Shown in pieces: positions 53,013 through 60,379 of a stretch of DNA of 64,000 nt (position 1 is its first letter; each line of letters begins with the position of its first letter). Both the position numbers and the translations under genes were made by a program. Under the pieces are notes generated by a model. It was not told where the DNA came from. It did no database searches and saw only the letters and a program-made list of their open reading frames with translations. The stretch spans positions 103,603 through 167,602 of the forward strand of contig CAIQPK010000048.1 in NCBI GenBank assembly GCA_903873705.1, read 5' to 3'. The DNA is from an uncultured Acidobacteriota bacterium. Its GTDB lineage: Bacteria; Acidobacteriota; Terriglobia; Terriglobales; Acidobacteriaceae.

Positions 53013-53983
53013 CCCTGCTGATTGGCGCCCTCACACTCGGCCTGATGCTCTCGCTGCTCGCGCTCGGCGTGTATGTCAGCTTCCGTATCTTCAATATTCC
53101 CGATATGACCGCAGAAGGCAGCGTCACGCTGGGCGCCTCCGTCGTCGCTGCCCTGATGGTGCACGGCGTCAACGCCTTCGTTGCGACCGGCGTGGCCACC
53201 CTTGCAGGCTGCGCTGCCGGAGCCATCACCGGCGTTCTCGCGACCCGTTGCAAAATCAATACTTTGCTCTCCGGCATCCTGGTGATGACAGGCCTTTACA
53301 GCGTGAACCTGCGCGTGATGGGCAAGAGCAATGTTCCCCTGCTCGAAGTAAAAACGCTGGCCAACTTCGCTGAGAACCTCGGTGTGAGACTTTTTGGCGG
53401 CACCGGCGATCTCAACGTCGCAGGCTGGTCGGTGGGCACCCGCGACGCTTCCATTCTGCTGTGCGTCTTCGCGTTCGTCGTGGTCGTCTGCCTGCTGCTC
53501 TACTTCTTCTTCTGCACCGACCTTGGCACCGCCATGCGCGCCACGGGCGACAATCCCGCCATGATCTGCGCGCTCGGCGTGAGCGTCGATGCGGCCACCA
53601 TCTTCGGTCTCGCCGTCTCCAACGGCCTCATCGCCCTTTGCGGAGCGCTCATCGCGCAGTACCAGGGCTTTGCCGACGTGCAAATGGGCATTGGCATCGT
53701 CGTCCTCGGCATCGCCAGCGTCATCATCGGCGAGGCGCTCGTGGGCAGTCGTTCGGTCGGGCTGCTGATCACCGGAACCGTGATCGGATCGCTGGTCTTC
53801 CGTCTCCTCGTAGCCATAGCTCTGCGCTGGGGACTCAACCCCAACGACCTCAAGATCGTCACCGCGCTGTTCGTCTTTGTGGCGCTCGTGATGCCCAATC
53901 TCGGACGCAAATACCAGTCTAGCCGCGCCCGTTCGCGCCAACTCTCCACCTCCAAGGCGGCCGACATTTATGCTGCAGATTGA
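53009..53983 (+). CDS. ABC transporter permease (BPD_transp_2, TrpY-like)
   Basis: A 324-residue integral membrane protein with about 8-9 hydrophobic segments. Features of the branched-chain/Trp-type permease family are 'LALGVYVSFRIFNIPDMTAE' near the start, 'NTLLSGILVMTGLYSVNLRV', 'FCTDLGTAMRATGDNPAMIC' (the loop contacting the ATPase) and 'NGLIALCGALIAQYQGFADV' plus 'VVLGIASVIIGEALVG'. It forms the channel for the binding protein at 50582. It overlaps the STAS-fusion gene (4 bases) and the ATPase gene (14 bases), showing tight translational coupling. Confidence 0.93.
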   Translation: MTLLIGALTLGLMLSLLALGVYVSFRIFNIPDMTAEGSVTLGASVVAALMVHGVNAFVATGVATLAGCAAGAITGVLATRCKINTLLSGILVMTGLYSVNLRVMGKSNVPLLEVKTLANFAENLGVRLFGGTGDLNVAGWSVGTRDASILLCVFAFVVVVCLLLYFFFCTDLGTAMRATGDNPAMICALGVSVDAATIFGLAVSNGLIALCGALIAQYQGFADVQMGIGIVVLGIASVIIGEALVGSRSVGLLITGTVIGSLVFRLLVAIALRWGLNPNDLKIVTALFVFVALVMPNLGRKYQSSRARSRQLSTSKAADIYAAD

Positions 53984-54782
53984 TCGGATCACCAAGACAT
54001 TCAACCCCGGCACACCCAACGAGGTGCGCGCCCTGCGCGGCGTCTCGCTCGACCTGCCCAACGGCACATTCCTGGTCGTCATCGGCACCAACGGCTCAGG
54101 AAAATCCACCCTGCTGAATGCGGTCGCCGGCAGCTTCTTCGTCGACACGGGAACCATTTCGATCGCGGGCCAGAAAATTACCAACTGGCCTGAACACCGC
54201 CGCGCAAAGTTCATCGGCCGAGTCTTTCAGGACCCGTTTCGCGGCACTGCCCCAACGATGTCGATAGCCGAGAACCTGGTCCTCGCATCGCGCCGCGGCA
54301 AGCCCCGCGGCCTCGCCCTGGCCCTGAGCCACCGGGTGAAGGAAGATCTCAAAGCCCGCGTCCGCCCCCTCAACATGGGCCTCGAAGAGCGCCTCGACAA
54401 CCCCATCGGAAGTCTCTCCGGCGGCCAGCGCCAGGCGCTCACACTGCTGATGGCTTCGTGGATCAAGCCGGAACTGCTGCTACTCGACGAGCATACCGCG
54501 GCTCTCGACCCCAAGACCGCCGATCAGGTCATTCGCCTCACTTACGAGATCATCGAGCGCGACAAGCTGACAACGCTCATGGTGACGCACTCGATGCAGC
54601 AGGCCGTCAATCTGGGAGACCGCATCGTCATGATGCACAAGGGTCAGGTTCTCCACGATCTGCAGGGCAGCGAACGTGCCCGCGTCCGCCCCGAAGACCT
54701 CCTCGGCCGCTTTGAAGCTGTTCGCCGCCGCGAACAGCTTGATGGCTCGGTCGCCGAAATGCTCGCCACCTCATATGTCTGA
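53970..54782 (+). CDS. ABC transporter ATP-binding protein (TrpZ-like)
   Basis: A 270-residue ATPase. Walker A is 'GTNGSGKSTLLNAV', the Q-loop is in 'GRVFQDPFRGT', the signature is 'GSLSGGQRQALTLLMA', Walker B is 'ELLLLDEHTAALDPKT' and the switch histidine is in 'LMVTHSMQQAV'. It energises import through the permease at 53009. It is the last gene of the binding protein/STAS/permease/ATPase run. No clear terminator follows before the convergent VOC gene at 54852; a small CGGCT/AGCCG hairpin lies in the 69-base gap. Confidence 0.95.
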   Translation: MLQIDRITKTFNPGTPNEVRALRGVSLDLPNGTFLVVIGTNGSGKSTLLNAVAGSFFVDTGTISIAGQKITNWPEHRRAKFIGRVFQDPFRGTAPTMSIAENLVLASRRGKPRGLALALSHRVKEDLKARVRPLNMGLEERLDNPIGSLSGGQRQALTLLMASWIKPELLLLDEHTAALDPKTADQVIRLTYEIIERDKLTTLMVTHSMQQAVNLGDRIVMMHKGQVLHDLQGSERARVRPEDLLGRFEAVRRREQLDGSVAEMLATSYV

Positions 54783-54851
54783 GCAGAGCCTCTCGGCTTT
54801 ACAGCCGACGCGGCCGATGAGTTCGATCTTGATCTTTGAATCGACACATCA

Positions 54852-55727
54852 TTAAAACTTGTAGAGACCTTCCGTGAGTTCAATCGATGTTCCCCAGGGA
54901 TCAGTCATCATGGCGCTCGCAAAGCTCTTGTGGCGGGTGGTGCTATAAGGCTCATCGAACTTGATGCCATCGGCCTCGAGCTTCTTGCAGAAGGCTTCAA
55001 GGTGGCTGACTTCGAAGCCGATATGGTCGATGGCGTGGCCGCGTGTGGGAACGATGGGGAGACGTGTTTCGGAAATACGGAGCTTGACACCGGGAAGGTC
55101 GTCGCCTACGCCCGAGCCTTGCTGCACGCGCATGAGCGCGGTGCCGAAGATGCGGTGATACCAGAGGAACGACTCCCAGCCCACGACCTGGTGATCGCGA
55201 TTGATCGGCGGCGTGTCATTGACGAAGGTGTGGAAGTGCATTTCGCCGACCTTGCCCATCACATTACGGCTGGGCGCGATTTCCAGCATCACGCCGTCCG
55301 GGCTAAAGAGGAGGGTACGCTCTTTGGCATTGTGGAGGTCTTCCATGTGGGCGCCGATGCGAGTGAAATCGGCGCGAAACTTCGGGAAGTCGCGGACGTT
55401 GAAGCCCATGTGGTTGAGGGTGCTCATCTCGTATCCGTCGGCGGGGCACGCGCAGAACTCCTTGGTGAGGCGCGCACCCTGCGGCACGGGCTTCCCGGGA
55501 ACAAGGAAGATGAAGAGGCTGGGAAACTTCATGACGTCGACGCCGTCGATCTTCATGGGTGTGCCGCCGAGCAACGTCCAGAACTTCAGGTTCGCGTCCA
55601 CGTCCGTCACGAGGAGGCTTACCTGGCCCATGGTGACGCCGGCTTCGTTCGGTTCCTCCAGTTGAGCTTTGGCACCCATTGAGAAGGTCAACGTCATCAA
55701 TGTCAAGAGCAGAAGAGTGCGCTTCAT
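54852..55727 (-). CDS. Exported VOC (glyoxalase/dioxygenase-fold) protein
   Basis: A 291-residue protein with a Sec signal peptide ('MKRTLLLLTLMTLTFSMGAKA'). Two vicinal-oxygen-chelate modules follow: one from 'GVTMGQVSLLVTDVDANLKF' to 'FSPDGVMLEIAPS', the second from 'MHFHTFVND' to 'TDPWGTSIELTEGLYKF'. Strands with 'HMGFNV', 'DHIGFEV' and terminal Glu residues fit VOC metal sites. A CxC pair occurs in 'EFCACPADGYE'. VOC proteins are mostly cytoplasmic, so secretion is unusual. It is a tandem duplicate of the 55770-56648 gene and the last gene of a four-gene minus-strand operon (intergenic gap 42 bases). Substrate unknown. Confidence 0.85.
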   Translation of the reverse strand: MKRTLLLLTLMTLTFSMGAKAQLEEPNEAGVTMGQVSLLVTDVDANLKFWTLLGGTPMKIDGVDVMKFPSLFIFLVPGKPVPQGARLTKEFCACPADGYEMSTLNHMGFNVRDFPKFRADFTRIGAHMEDLHNAKERTLLFSPDGVMLEIAPSRNVMGKVGEMHFHTFVNDTPPINRDHQVVGWESFLWYHRIFGTALMRVQQGSGVGDDLPGVKLRISETRLPIVPTRGHAIDHIGFEVSHLEAFCKKLEADGIKFDEPYSTTRHKSFASAMMTDPWGTSIELTEGLYKF

Positions 55728-55769
55728 GTGGTTCTCCTTCGCGGCAACAGCGTGTGGCGCGGGTGGATG

Positions 55770-56648
55770 CTAGAACTTCCAGAGGCCTTCAGTCAGCTCA
55801 ATGGTGGTGCCCCAGGGATCGGTAAAAATGGCGTTGGCATAGCTCTTGTGGCGCGTGGTGCTGAAGGGCTCCTCGAACTTGATGCCTTCGGCTTCGAGCT
55901 TCTTGCAGAATGTGTCGAGGTGGGCCACTTCAAAGCCGATGCGATCGACGGCGCGTCCGCGAGTAGGCAGCACCTGGAGGTGAGTCTCGGACCGCCGCAG
56001 CTTGCCGCCGGGGAGGTCGTCTCCTAATCCCGATCCCGGGTTACCGATAAGCAGCCGAGTGCCGAAGAAGTGGACGTACCACATCGTCTGTTCGAAGGCC
56101 ACGATCTGGTGGTCGCGGTTGACGGGCGGTGTGCTGTTGACGAAGAAATGCACCTGCAGGTCGCCCACGTTGCCGATGAGCTTTTTGCTGGACGCGATCT
56201 CCAGCATGACGCCATCAGGGCTGAACAGGATGGATCGCTCGAACGCGCTGTGGAGGTCTTCAATCTGCGCGCCCAGCGCGGCGAAGTTGGCATGGAACTG
56301 CGCATAGTCGCTAACGTTGAAGCCCAGATGGTTCACCGTGCTCAGGTCATAGCCGTCATCGGGGCAGGCGCAGAACTCCTTTGTGAGGCGCTTTCCAAGA
56401 GGAGGAGGATTGCCCGGGACGAGAAAGAAAAATGCGCCCGGAAACTTCATCGCGTCCACGCCATCGATCTTCAAATGCGTTCCGCCGAGGAGCGTCCAGA
56501 ACTTGATGTTGGCAGCCATGTCTCTCACGTTCAACGTGACGGAACCCATGGTTACGCCCATGTCGTTGGCCGGGGCGAGCTGACCGGATAACCGAGACGG
56601 AACGCTAAGCCCAACAAGCGTGAGCATCAGCAAAAGACGTTTCATCAT
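55770..56648 (-). CDS. Exported VOC (glyoxalase/dioxygenase-fold) protein
   Basis: A 292-residue paralog of the neighbouring protein, collinear throughout. The signal peptide is 'MMKRLLLMLTLVGLSVPSRL'. The first VOC module runs from 'GVTMGSVTLNVRDMAANIKF' and carries 'EFCACPDDGYDLSTVNHLGF'. The second contains 'LQVHFFVNSTPPVNRDHQIV' and ends 'FTDPWGTTIELTEGLWKF'. The exactly repeated layout points to local gene duplication with moderate divergence. A gap of 42 bases to the OB-like gene upstream and 42 to its duplicate downstream suggests one transcript. Reaction unknown; secreted dioxygenase, lyase or isomerase activity is possible. Confidence 0.85.
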   Translation of the reverse strand: MMKRLLLMLTLVGLSVPSRLSGQLAPANDMGVTMGSVTLNVRDMAANIKFWTLLGGTHLKIDGVDAMKFPGAFFFLVPGNPPPLGKRLTKEFCACPDDGYDLSTVNHLGFNVSDYAQFHANFAALGAQIEDLHSAFERSILFSPDGVMLEIASSKKLIGNVGDLQVHFFVNSTPPVNRDHQIVAFEQTMWYVHFFGTRLLIGNPGSGLGDDLPGGKLRRSETHLQVLPTRGRAVDRIGFEVAHLDTFCKKLEAEGIKFEEPFSTTRHKSYANAIFTDPWGTTIELTEGLWKF

Positions 56649-56690
56649 TTCTCCTTCATCACCATCCGTTGGTGGCCTCGCTGGACGAGG

Positions 56691-57053
56691 CTAGTCCTTC
56701 GGCGTGATCTCGCCGGTCTTGATGATCGAGAGCCCGAGGTATTCGGATACTTCGCCGGTGATGGTGACCTGGTGGCCCAGCAGGGGAGCGACGCGGGCGT
56801 TGTTGTCCGAGACCACGGGGCCCGCGATTTGATAAACCTTGCCGTCGGCCGTGAGCAGCGCGGGTGGGTTGCCTTCCCACTTGACGTCGCCGAGCGCACA
56901 GAGATAGCCCACCTTCCCGACGTTGCGCTTGTTCTGGCTGTAGCAATTGAGCGAAATGACTTCGCCGGTGAGCGTCTGAGGCGCTGCCAGGGCGGGGAGC
57001 GCCGAGCCCGTCACGATGGCGGCGGCAGCTGCAAGTACGAAATAGTTCTTCAT
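56691..57053 (-). CDS. Small secreted OB-like protein of unknown function
   Basis: A 120-residue protein. The signal peptide 'MKNYFVLAAAAAIVTGSALP' ends near 'ALAAP', leaving a ~95-residue all-beta domain: 'QTLTGEVISLNCYSQ', 'GYLCALGDVKWEGNPPALL', 'GKVYQIAGPVV' and 'HQVTITGEVSEYLGLSII'. The GEV...TITGEV strand pattern looks like an OB-fold, and the two Cys may bond. The start at 57053 is chosen for GGAGA seven bases upstream and the signal peptide; the open frame to 57230 overlaps the upstream gene's leader. It lies between the Tat MmgE/PrpD and the VOC genes with ~44-base gaps. Confidence 0.78.
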   Translation of the reverse strand: MKNYFVLAAAAAIVTGSALPALAAPQTLTGEVISLNCYSQNKRNVGKVGYLCALGDVKWEGNPPALLTADGKVYQIAGPVVSDNNARVAPLLGHQVTITGEVSEYLGLSIIKTGEITPKD

Positions 57054-57097
57054 GTGATTTCTCCGTGAACTGGTGATCATGCCGGTTGCCGCTACGC

Positions 57098-58666
57098 TTA
57101 CAGGGGTTTGGGTTGGCCGTATTTGGCCATCACTTGAACGGCCTCGGCAACGTCCTTGATTTCGTGGACATTGCTCCATAGGGCACGCATGTGGTCGCGT
57201 TGCGGGTTGCCGATTTTCTTGTAAGCGCACACGCGGTTGAACTTGGCGACAACCTCTTCATCGGAGAGGTGGGGATGCTCCTTCTCGCCGATGGAGCGCA
57301 GTCCGCCATAGGCGTCGAAGGCTTTCGATTCGCCGTTCTTCTTGTGGATGACGGTGCGCGACGGCCCGAGACCCTGCCATTCGCGGACCTGGATGACGGT
57401 GATCTTGTCCATCAGCTCGTGGACCTTGGGATCGGCGATCTTTTCGGGGGTGTAAGAGTCGAGGTAGATGTCACCGTCGAGCAGCGCGCGGGAAAGCATG
57501 TACGGCATGCTGTGGTCGGCCGTCTCGTGGTTGCGAGGGTCCCACTTGGGAGCGTCGCCGATTTCACCAAGGCCGCTAGGGTTCATGTAGTAGTCGATGG
57601 AAGCGATTTCTTCGGGCTTGGTCCAGGCGCGCATGTCAGCCACAACGTCGAGCGTTCCTTGCGATGAGTCTTCGGCGGGACGGCGCTTGAACCAGTTGCG
57701 CTCGATGGCGAGCCTTTCCTGGATGGGAAGCTTGAAGGGTGCGGTCATGCCATCACGTCCCCATAGACCGCCACGGCCTTCAAAGAGCTGGGGTGGGCCG
57801 GTCACGCCGGCGCGCGCCATCGTAGCGGCCCAAACGCCACACTTGGTGCCTTCGGCGCTGTGCGCGTCTTTCCACATGGACTCGACGCCAACGCCCTTGC
57901 TAAGCGCGACATGTGGCGTGAGCGCGAGGGTAAGTGCGTTGGCCAGCTGGTCTTCGTCGAGGTTCATCAGCTTGCCTGCGGTCATCGCAGCCTGGACAGG
58001 GTCAGCGTTGCCGAAACCGATGGGGACGAGGGAGACCTCGTAGCCGACCGCGATGGCAGTCATCATCTGCTTGCCTGTGGCGTGCACGCTCTCACCCACC
58101 GCCAGTGCGGCAGAGATCAGATTGCTGGTGTGGCCCGGATTATCGTTGAAGTCGCAAACGCGAAGCTGGATGCCATTGCAGAAAGCGGCCAGCTCAGGCG
58201 TAGTCGATATCCCATAGCCGAAGATGGTCGACTTGTACTGATTGCCCGTTGCTTCCATGGCGAGCCGGGCGGAGATGCGGCTCGGCTCTTCCTCAAAGCC
58301 GGCAATCATTGCGGACATAGTGTCCAGCATTGTCCGGTTGATGGCCTTGGTCACCGTTTCGGTCAGCTTCGATTCGTCGAACTCACGAACAAACTGGACG
58401 ATCTGTTTCGTCACATCGTCCATCGGCCCGTTGCCGGAGCGGCGCCCGTAGTTATTCTTGTATCCGGTAGTCACGTGCAGCATCAGCTCGTCCGGATCGG
58501 GCATCGAGCCTGGCGCCGGCGGCGGAACGGGTGTCCCTCCGGCACGTTGTCCCTGGGCAGATCCCCCCAGGGCCGCCCCGACGAGGCCCGCCGTCCCTAG
58601 CTTGATCAGTTCACGTCGCCCCAGGGAATGGCCGGGCAGCCCTTGTTTACGCACATCTTCGCTCAT
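57098..58666 (-). CDS. Tat-exported MmgE/PrpD family protein
   Basis: A 522-residue protein. Its twin-arginine signal is 'GRRELIKLGTAGLVGAALGG'. The MmgE/PrpD body contains 'KAINRTMLDTMSAMIAGFEE', 'TPELAAFCNGIQLRVCDFND', 'LISAALAVGESVHATGKQ', 'GVWAATMARAGVTGPPQLFE', 'NWFKRRPAEDSSQG' and 'DHSMPYMLSRALLDGDIYLD'. It is a close paralog of the 32169-33785 protein along its whole length. It is first in a minus-strand operon with the OB-like and two VOC genes, and is divergent from an exported NHL propeller. The family's known reactions are dehydration and epimerisation of small acids. A periplasmic member needs a periplasmic substrate, possibly delivered by the neighbouring TonB receptors. Confidence 0.88.
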   Translation of the reverse strand: MSEDVRKQGLPGHSLGRRELIKLGTAGLVGAALGGSAQGQRAGGTPVPPPAPGSMPDPDELMLHVTTGYKNNYGRRSGNGPMDDVTKQIVQFVREFDESKLTETVTKAINRTMLDTMSAMIAGFEEEPSRISARLAMEATGNQYKSTIFGYGISTTPELAAFCNGIQLRVCDFNDNPGHTSNLISAALAVGESVHATGKQMMTAIAVGYEVSLVPIGFGNADPVQAAMTAGKLMNLDEDQLANALTLALTPHVALSKGVGVESMWKDAHSAEGTKCGVWAATMARAGVTGPPQLFEGRGGLWGRDGMTAPFKLPIQERLAIERNWFKRRPAEDSSQGTLDVVADMRAWTKPEEIASIDYYMNPSGLGEIGDAPKWDPRNHETADHSMPYMLSRALLDGDIYLDSYTPEKIADPKVHELMDKITVIQVREWQGLGPSRTVIHKKNGESKAFDAYGGLRSIGEKEHPHLSDEEVVAKFNRVCAYKKIGNPQRDHMRALWSNVHEIKDVAEAVQVMAKYGQPKPL

Positions 58667-58954
58667 CTGTATTTCCTCAATACCAGTGGGGTGGTTTCGC
58701 TAGCGAACAGCATGGCTTCAAGACGAGACGCAGCTTAGCGTTCAGCACTTCCGCGGCCAGGAACCAGGTCGGCAGAGTGCGCGGTTGATGACCTCTAAAT
58801 GGGCCTGTTTTTTGCGCCCCCATCCTATTGATTATTCTTGGCGGGAGTCAAAGCTTATTTTCACCGCTTCGACACCTTGATTGACCCGTGATACGCTTTG
58901 CTCCGTCCCGATTCTTCCCTCCAGAACGTTCCTGAAATGCTTGACGAGGTATTT
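58667..58954. promoter_or_regulatory. Divergent intergenic region, MmgE/PrpD operon and NHL gene
   Basis: No gene is seen in these 288 bases. Both flanking genes start here and point outward, so promoters for both must lie within. I could not pick a convincing -35/-10 pair by eye. Confidence 0.5.
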
Positions 58955-60238
58955 GTGACCCACACCCGTACGCCCAGCCGCGCCATGCTTACGGTACTGT
59001 TTCTGACGTGTGCTGTCCTCTCACCCAACCTTCGGGCTGTTGCCCAGGCAGCCTCGGCCGCTCCCACTGGCCCAACCGCTGCCAAGGATGCCACCTCAAA
59101 GCCAGATCCCGGCAAGCAGGACTTTGCACCCACCTCGGAAGCGTTACCCCTTTTCGAAAAAGACCAATCGTGGCCGAAACCCCTCCCCAACGGGTGGACC
59201 CTTGGCCAGGTAACGGGCGTTTCCGTTGCACCGAACGGTCACATCTGGATCGTCCACCGCATCGGCGGCGAAAAGCAGCAGGACCCCGCAAAGGAAGCAG
59301 CCCGGCAGGCCGAAGAGTCCGCGCATCCCGGTAATCCAGCGCCTCGCATCCTGGAATTTGACCCGGACGGAACCCTGCTTCGGTCATGGGGTGGACCATC
59401 ACCGGATTACGCGTGGCCCCAGGAAGAACATGGCATCACCGTGGATTCGGACAACCATGTCTGGATCAGCGGCCATACTGACACCTTTACACCTCCCGGC
59501 CCTGACCTTGTGGACACCCAGATCCTGAAATTCACCCTCGACGGCAAATTCATTGCGATGTTTGGAAAGCCGCGCCATTGGGGTGGCAGCAACGACACGC
59601 AGAGCTTTGGAAATCCCACGTCCATGCGCTTCGACGCCAGGGCCAATGAGCTCTTTATCGCAGACGGCGAAGCCAACCATCGCATCATCGTTGTCGATGC
59701 CACTACCGGCGCGTATAAACGGCACTGGGGAGCCTACGGTGGGGTTCCGGATGACGTGGCGGCGGAAACGCCCTACGACCCGGGCGCACCCCCCGCCAGG
59801 CAATTCGGCCGCCGGGCCGTGCACTGCCTGCTGCTCGGCAACGACGACCTTGTTTACGTCTGCGACCGGGCCCATGACCGGATCCAGGTCTTCCGCAAGG
59901 ACGGCACATTCGTAAGAGAAGGCTTCGTAGCTAAAAATACGCGCGGTACCGGGTCCACCTTTTCTGCAGGATTTTCTCCTGATCAGAAGTTTCTTTATGT
60001 AGGTGACCAGTCCAATCACAAGGGCTGGATCTTACTCCGCGACACTCTCCAGGTCATAGGATCGTTCGGCGAAAAGGGAAACCCCATGGGTGAAATAATC
60101 GATCCCCACTCTATGGCTGTAGACGCAAAAGGAAATATCTACGTGGGATATCCGCTCGCAAAATTTACGTTCAAAGGCTACCGCCCCGCCGCGCCATCCA
60201 CCACACCGTCCACAGCGCAGGATGCAGCCAAGAAGTAG
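58955..60238 (+). CDS. Exported NHL/SMP-30-like beta-propeller protein
   Basis: A 427-residue protein. The signal peptide 'MLTVLFLTCAVLSPNLRAVA' lies about ten residues after the start. NHL-type blades include 'TGVSVAPNGHIWIVHR', 'HGITVDSDNHVWISGH', 'TSMRFDARANELFIADGEAN', 'LVYVCDRAHDRIQVFRKDG', 'SPDQKFLYVGDQ' and 'HSMAVDAKGNIYVG'. The GTG at 58955 is chosen because GAGG lies five bases upstream; an ATG at 58937 is the alternative. Peptidyl-amidoglycolate lyases and some lactonases share this fold, but no catalytic set can be confirmed. It is divergent from the Tat MmgE/PrpD operon and 141 bases before a TonB receptor. Confidence 0.85.
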   Translation: MTHTRTPSRAMLTVLFLTCAVLSPNLRAVAQAASAAPTGPTAAKDATSKPDPGKQDFAPTSEALPLFEKDQSWPKPLPNGWTLGQVTGVSVAPNGHIWIVHRIGGEKQQDPAKEAARQAEESAHPGNPAPRILEFDPDGTLLRSWGGPSPDYAWPQEEHGITVDSDNHVWISGHTDTFTPPGPDLVDTQILKFTLDGKFIAMFGKPRHWGGSNDTQSFGNPTSMRFDARANELFIADGEANHRIIVVDATTGAYKRHWGAYGGVPDDVAAETPYDPGAPPARQFGRRAVHCLLLGNDDLVYVCDRAHDRIQVFRKDGTFVREGFVAKNTRGTGSTFSAGFSPDQKFLYVGDQSNHKGWILLRDTLQVIGSFGEKGNPMGEIIDPHSMAVDAKGNIYVGYPLAKFTFKGYRPAAPSTTPSTAQDAAKK

Positions 60239-60379
60239 TTCTCCTTTCCGCCCAGCGACGTCAAACCTGGACATTGTCTCGTTGTTCAACAATTTTCGTA
60301 TAACTCCCTTAGAGGAATAGGTCAGGCTGGTTCGGGCTTTGCCATCGTCAGGTAACCCACGCCTTACCGGAGGTTCATA

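Noticed and set aside
52820..54214. Long minus-strand frame (464 codons) opposite the STAS-fusion, permease and ATPase genes
   Set aside because: Composition is that of an antisense shadow (Asp/Glu/His/Gly-rich), and it crosses three confident genes.
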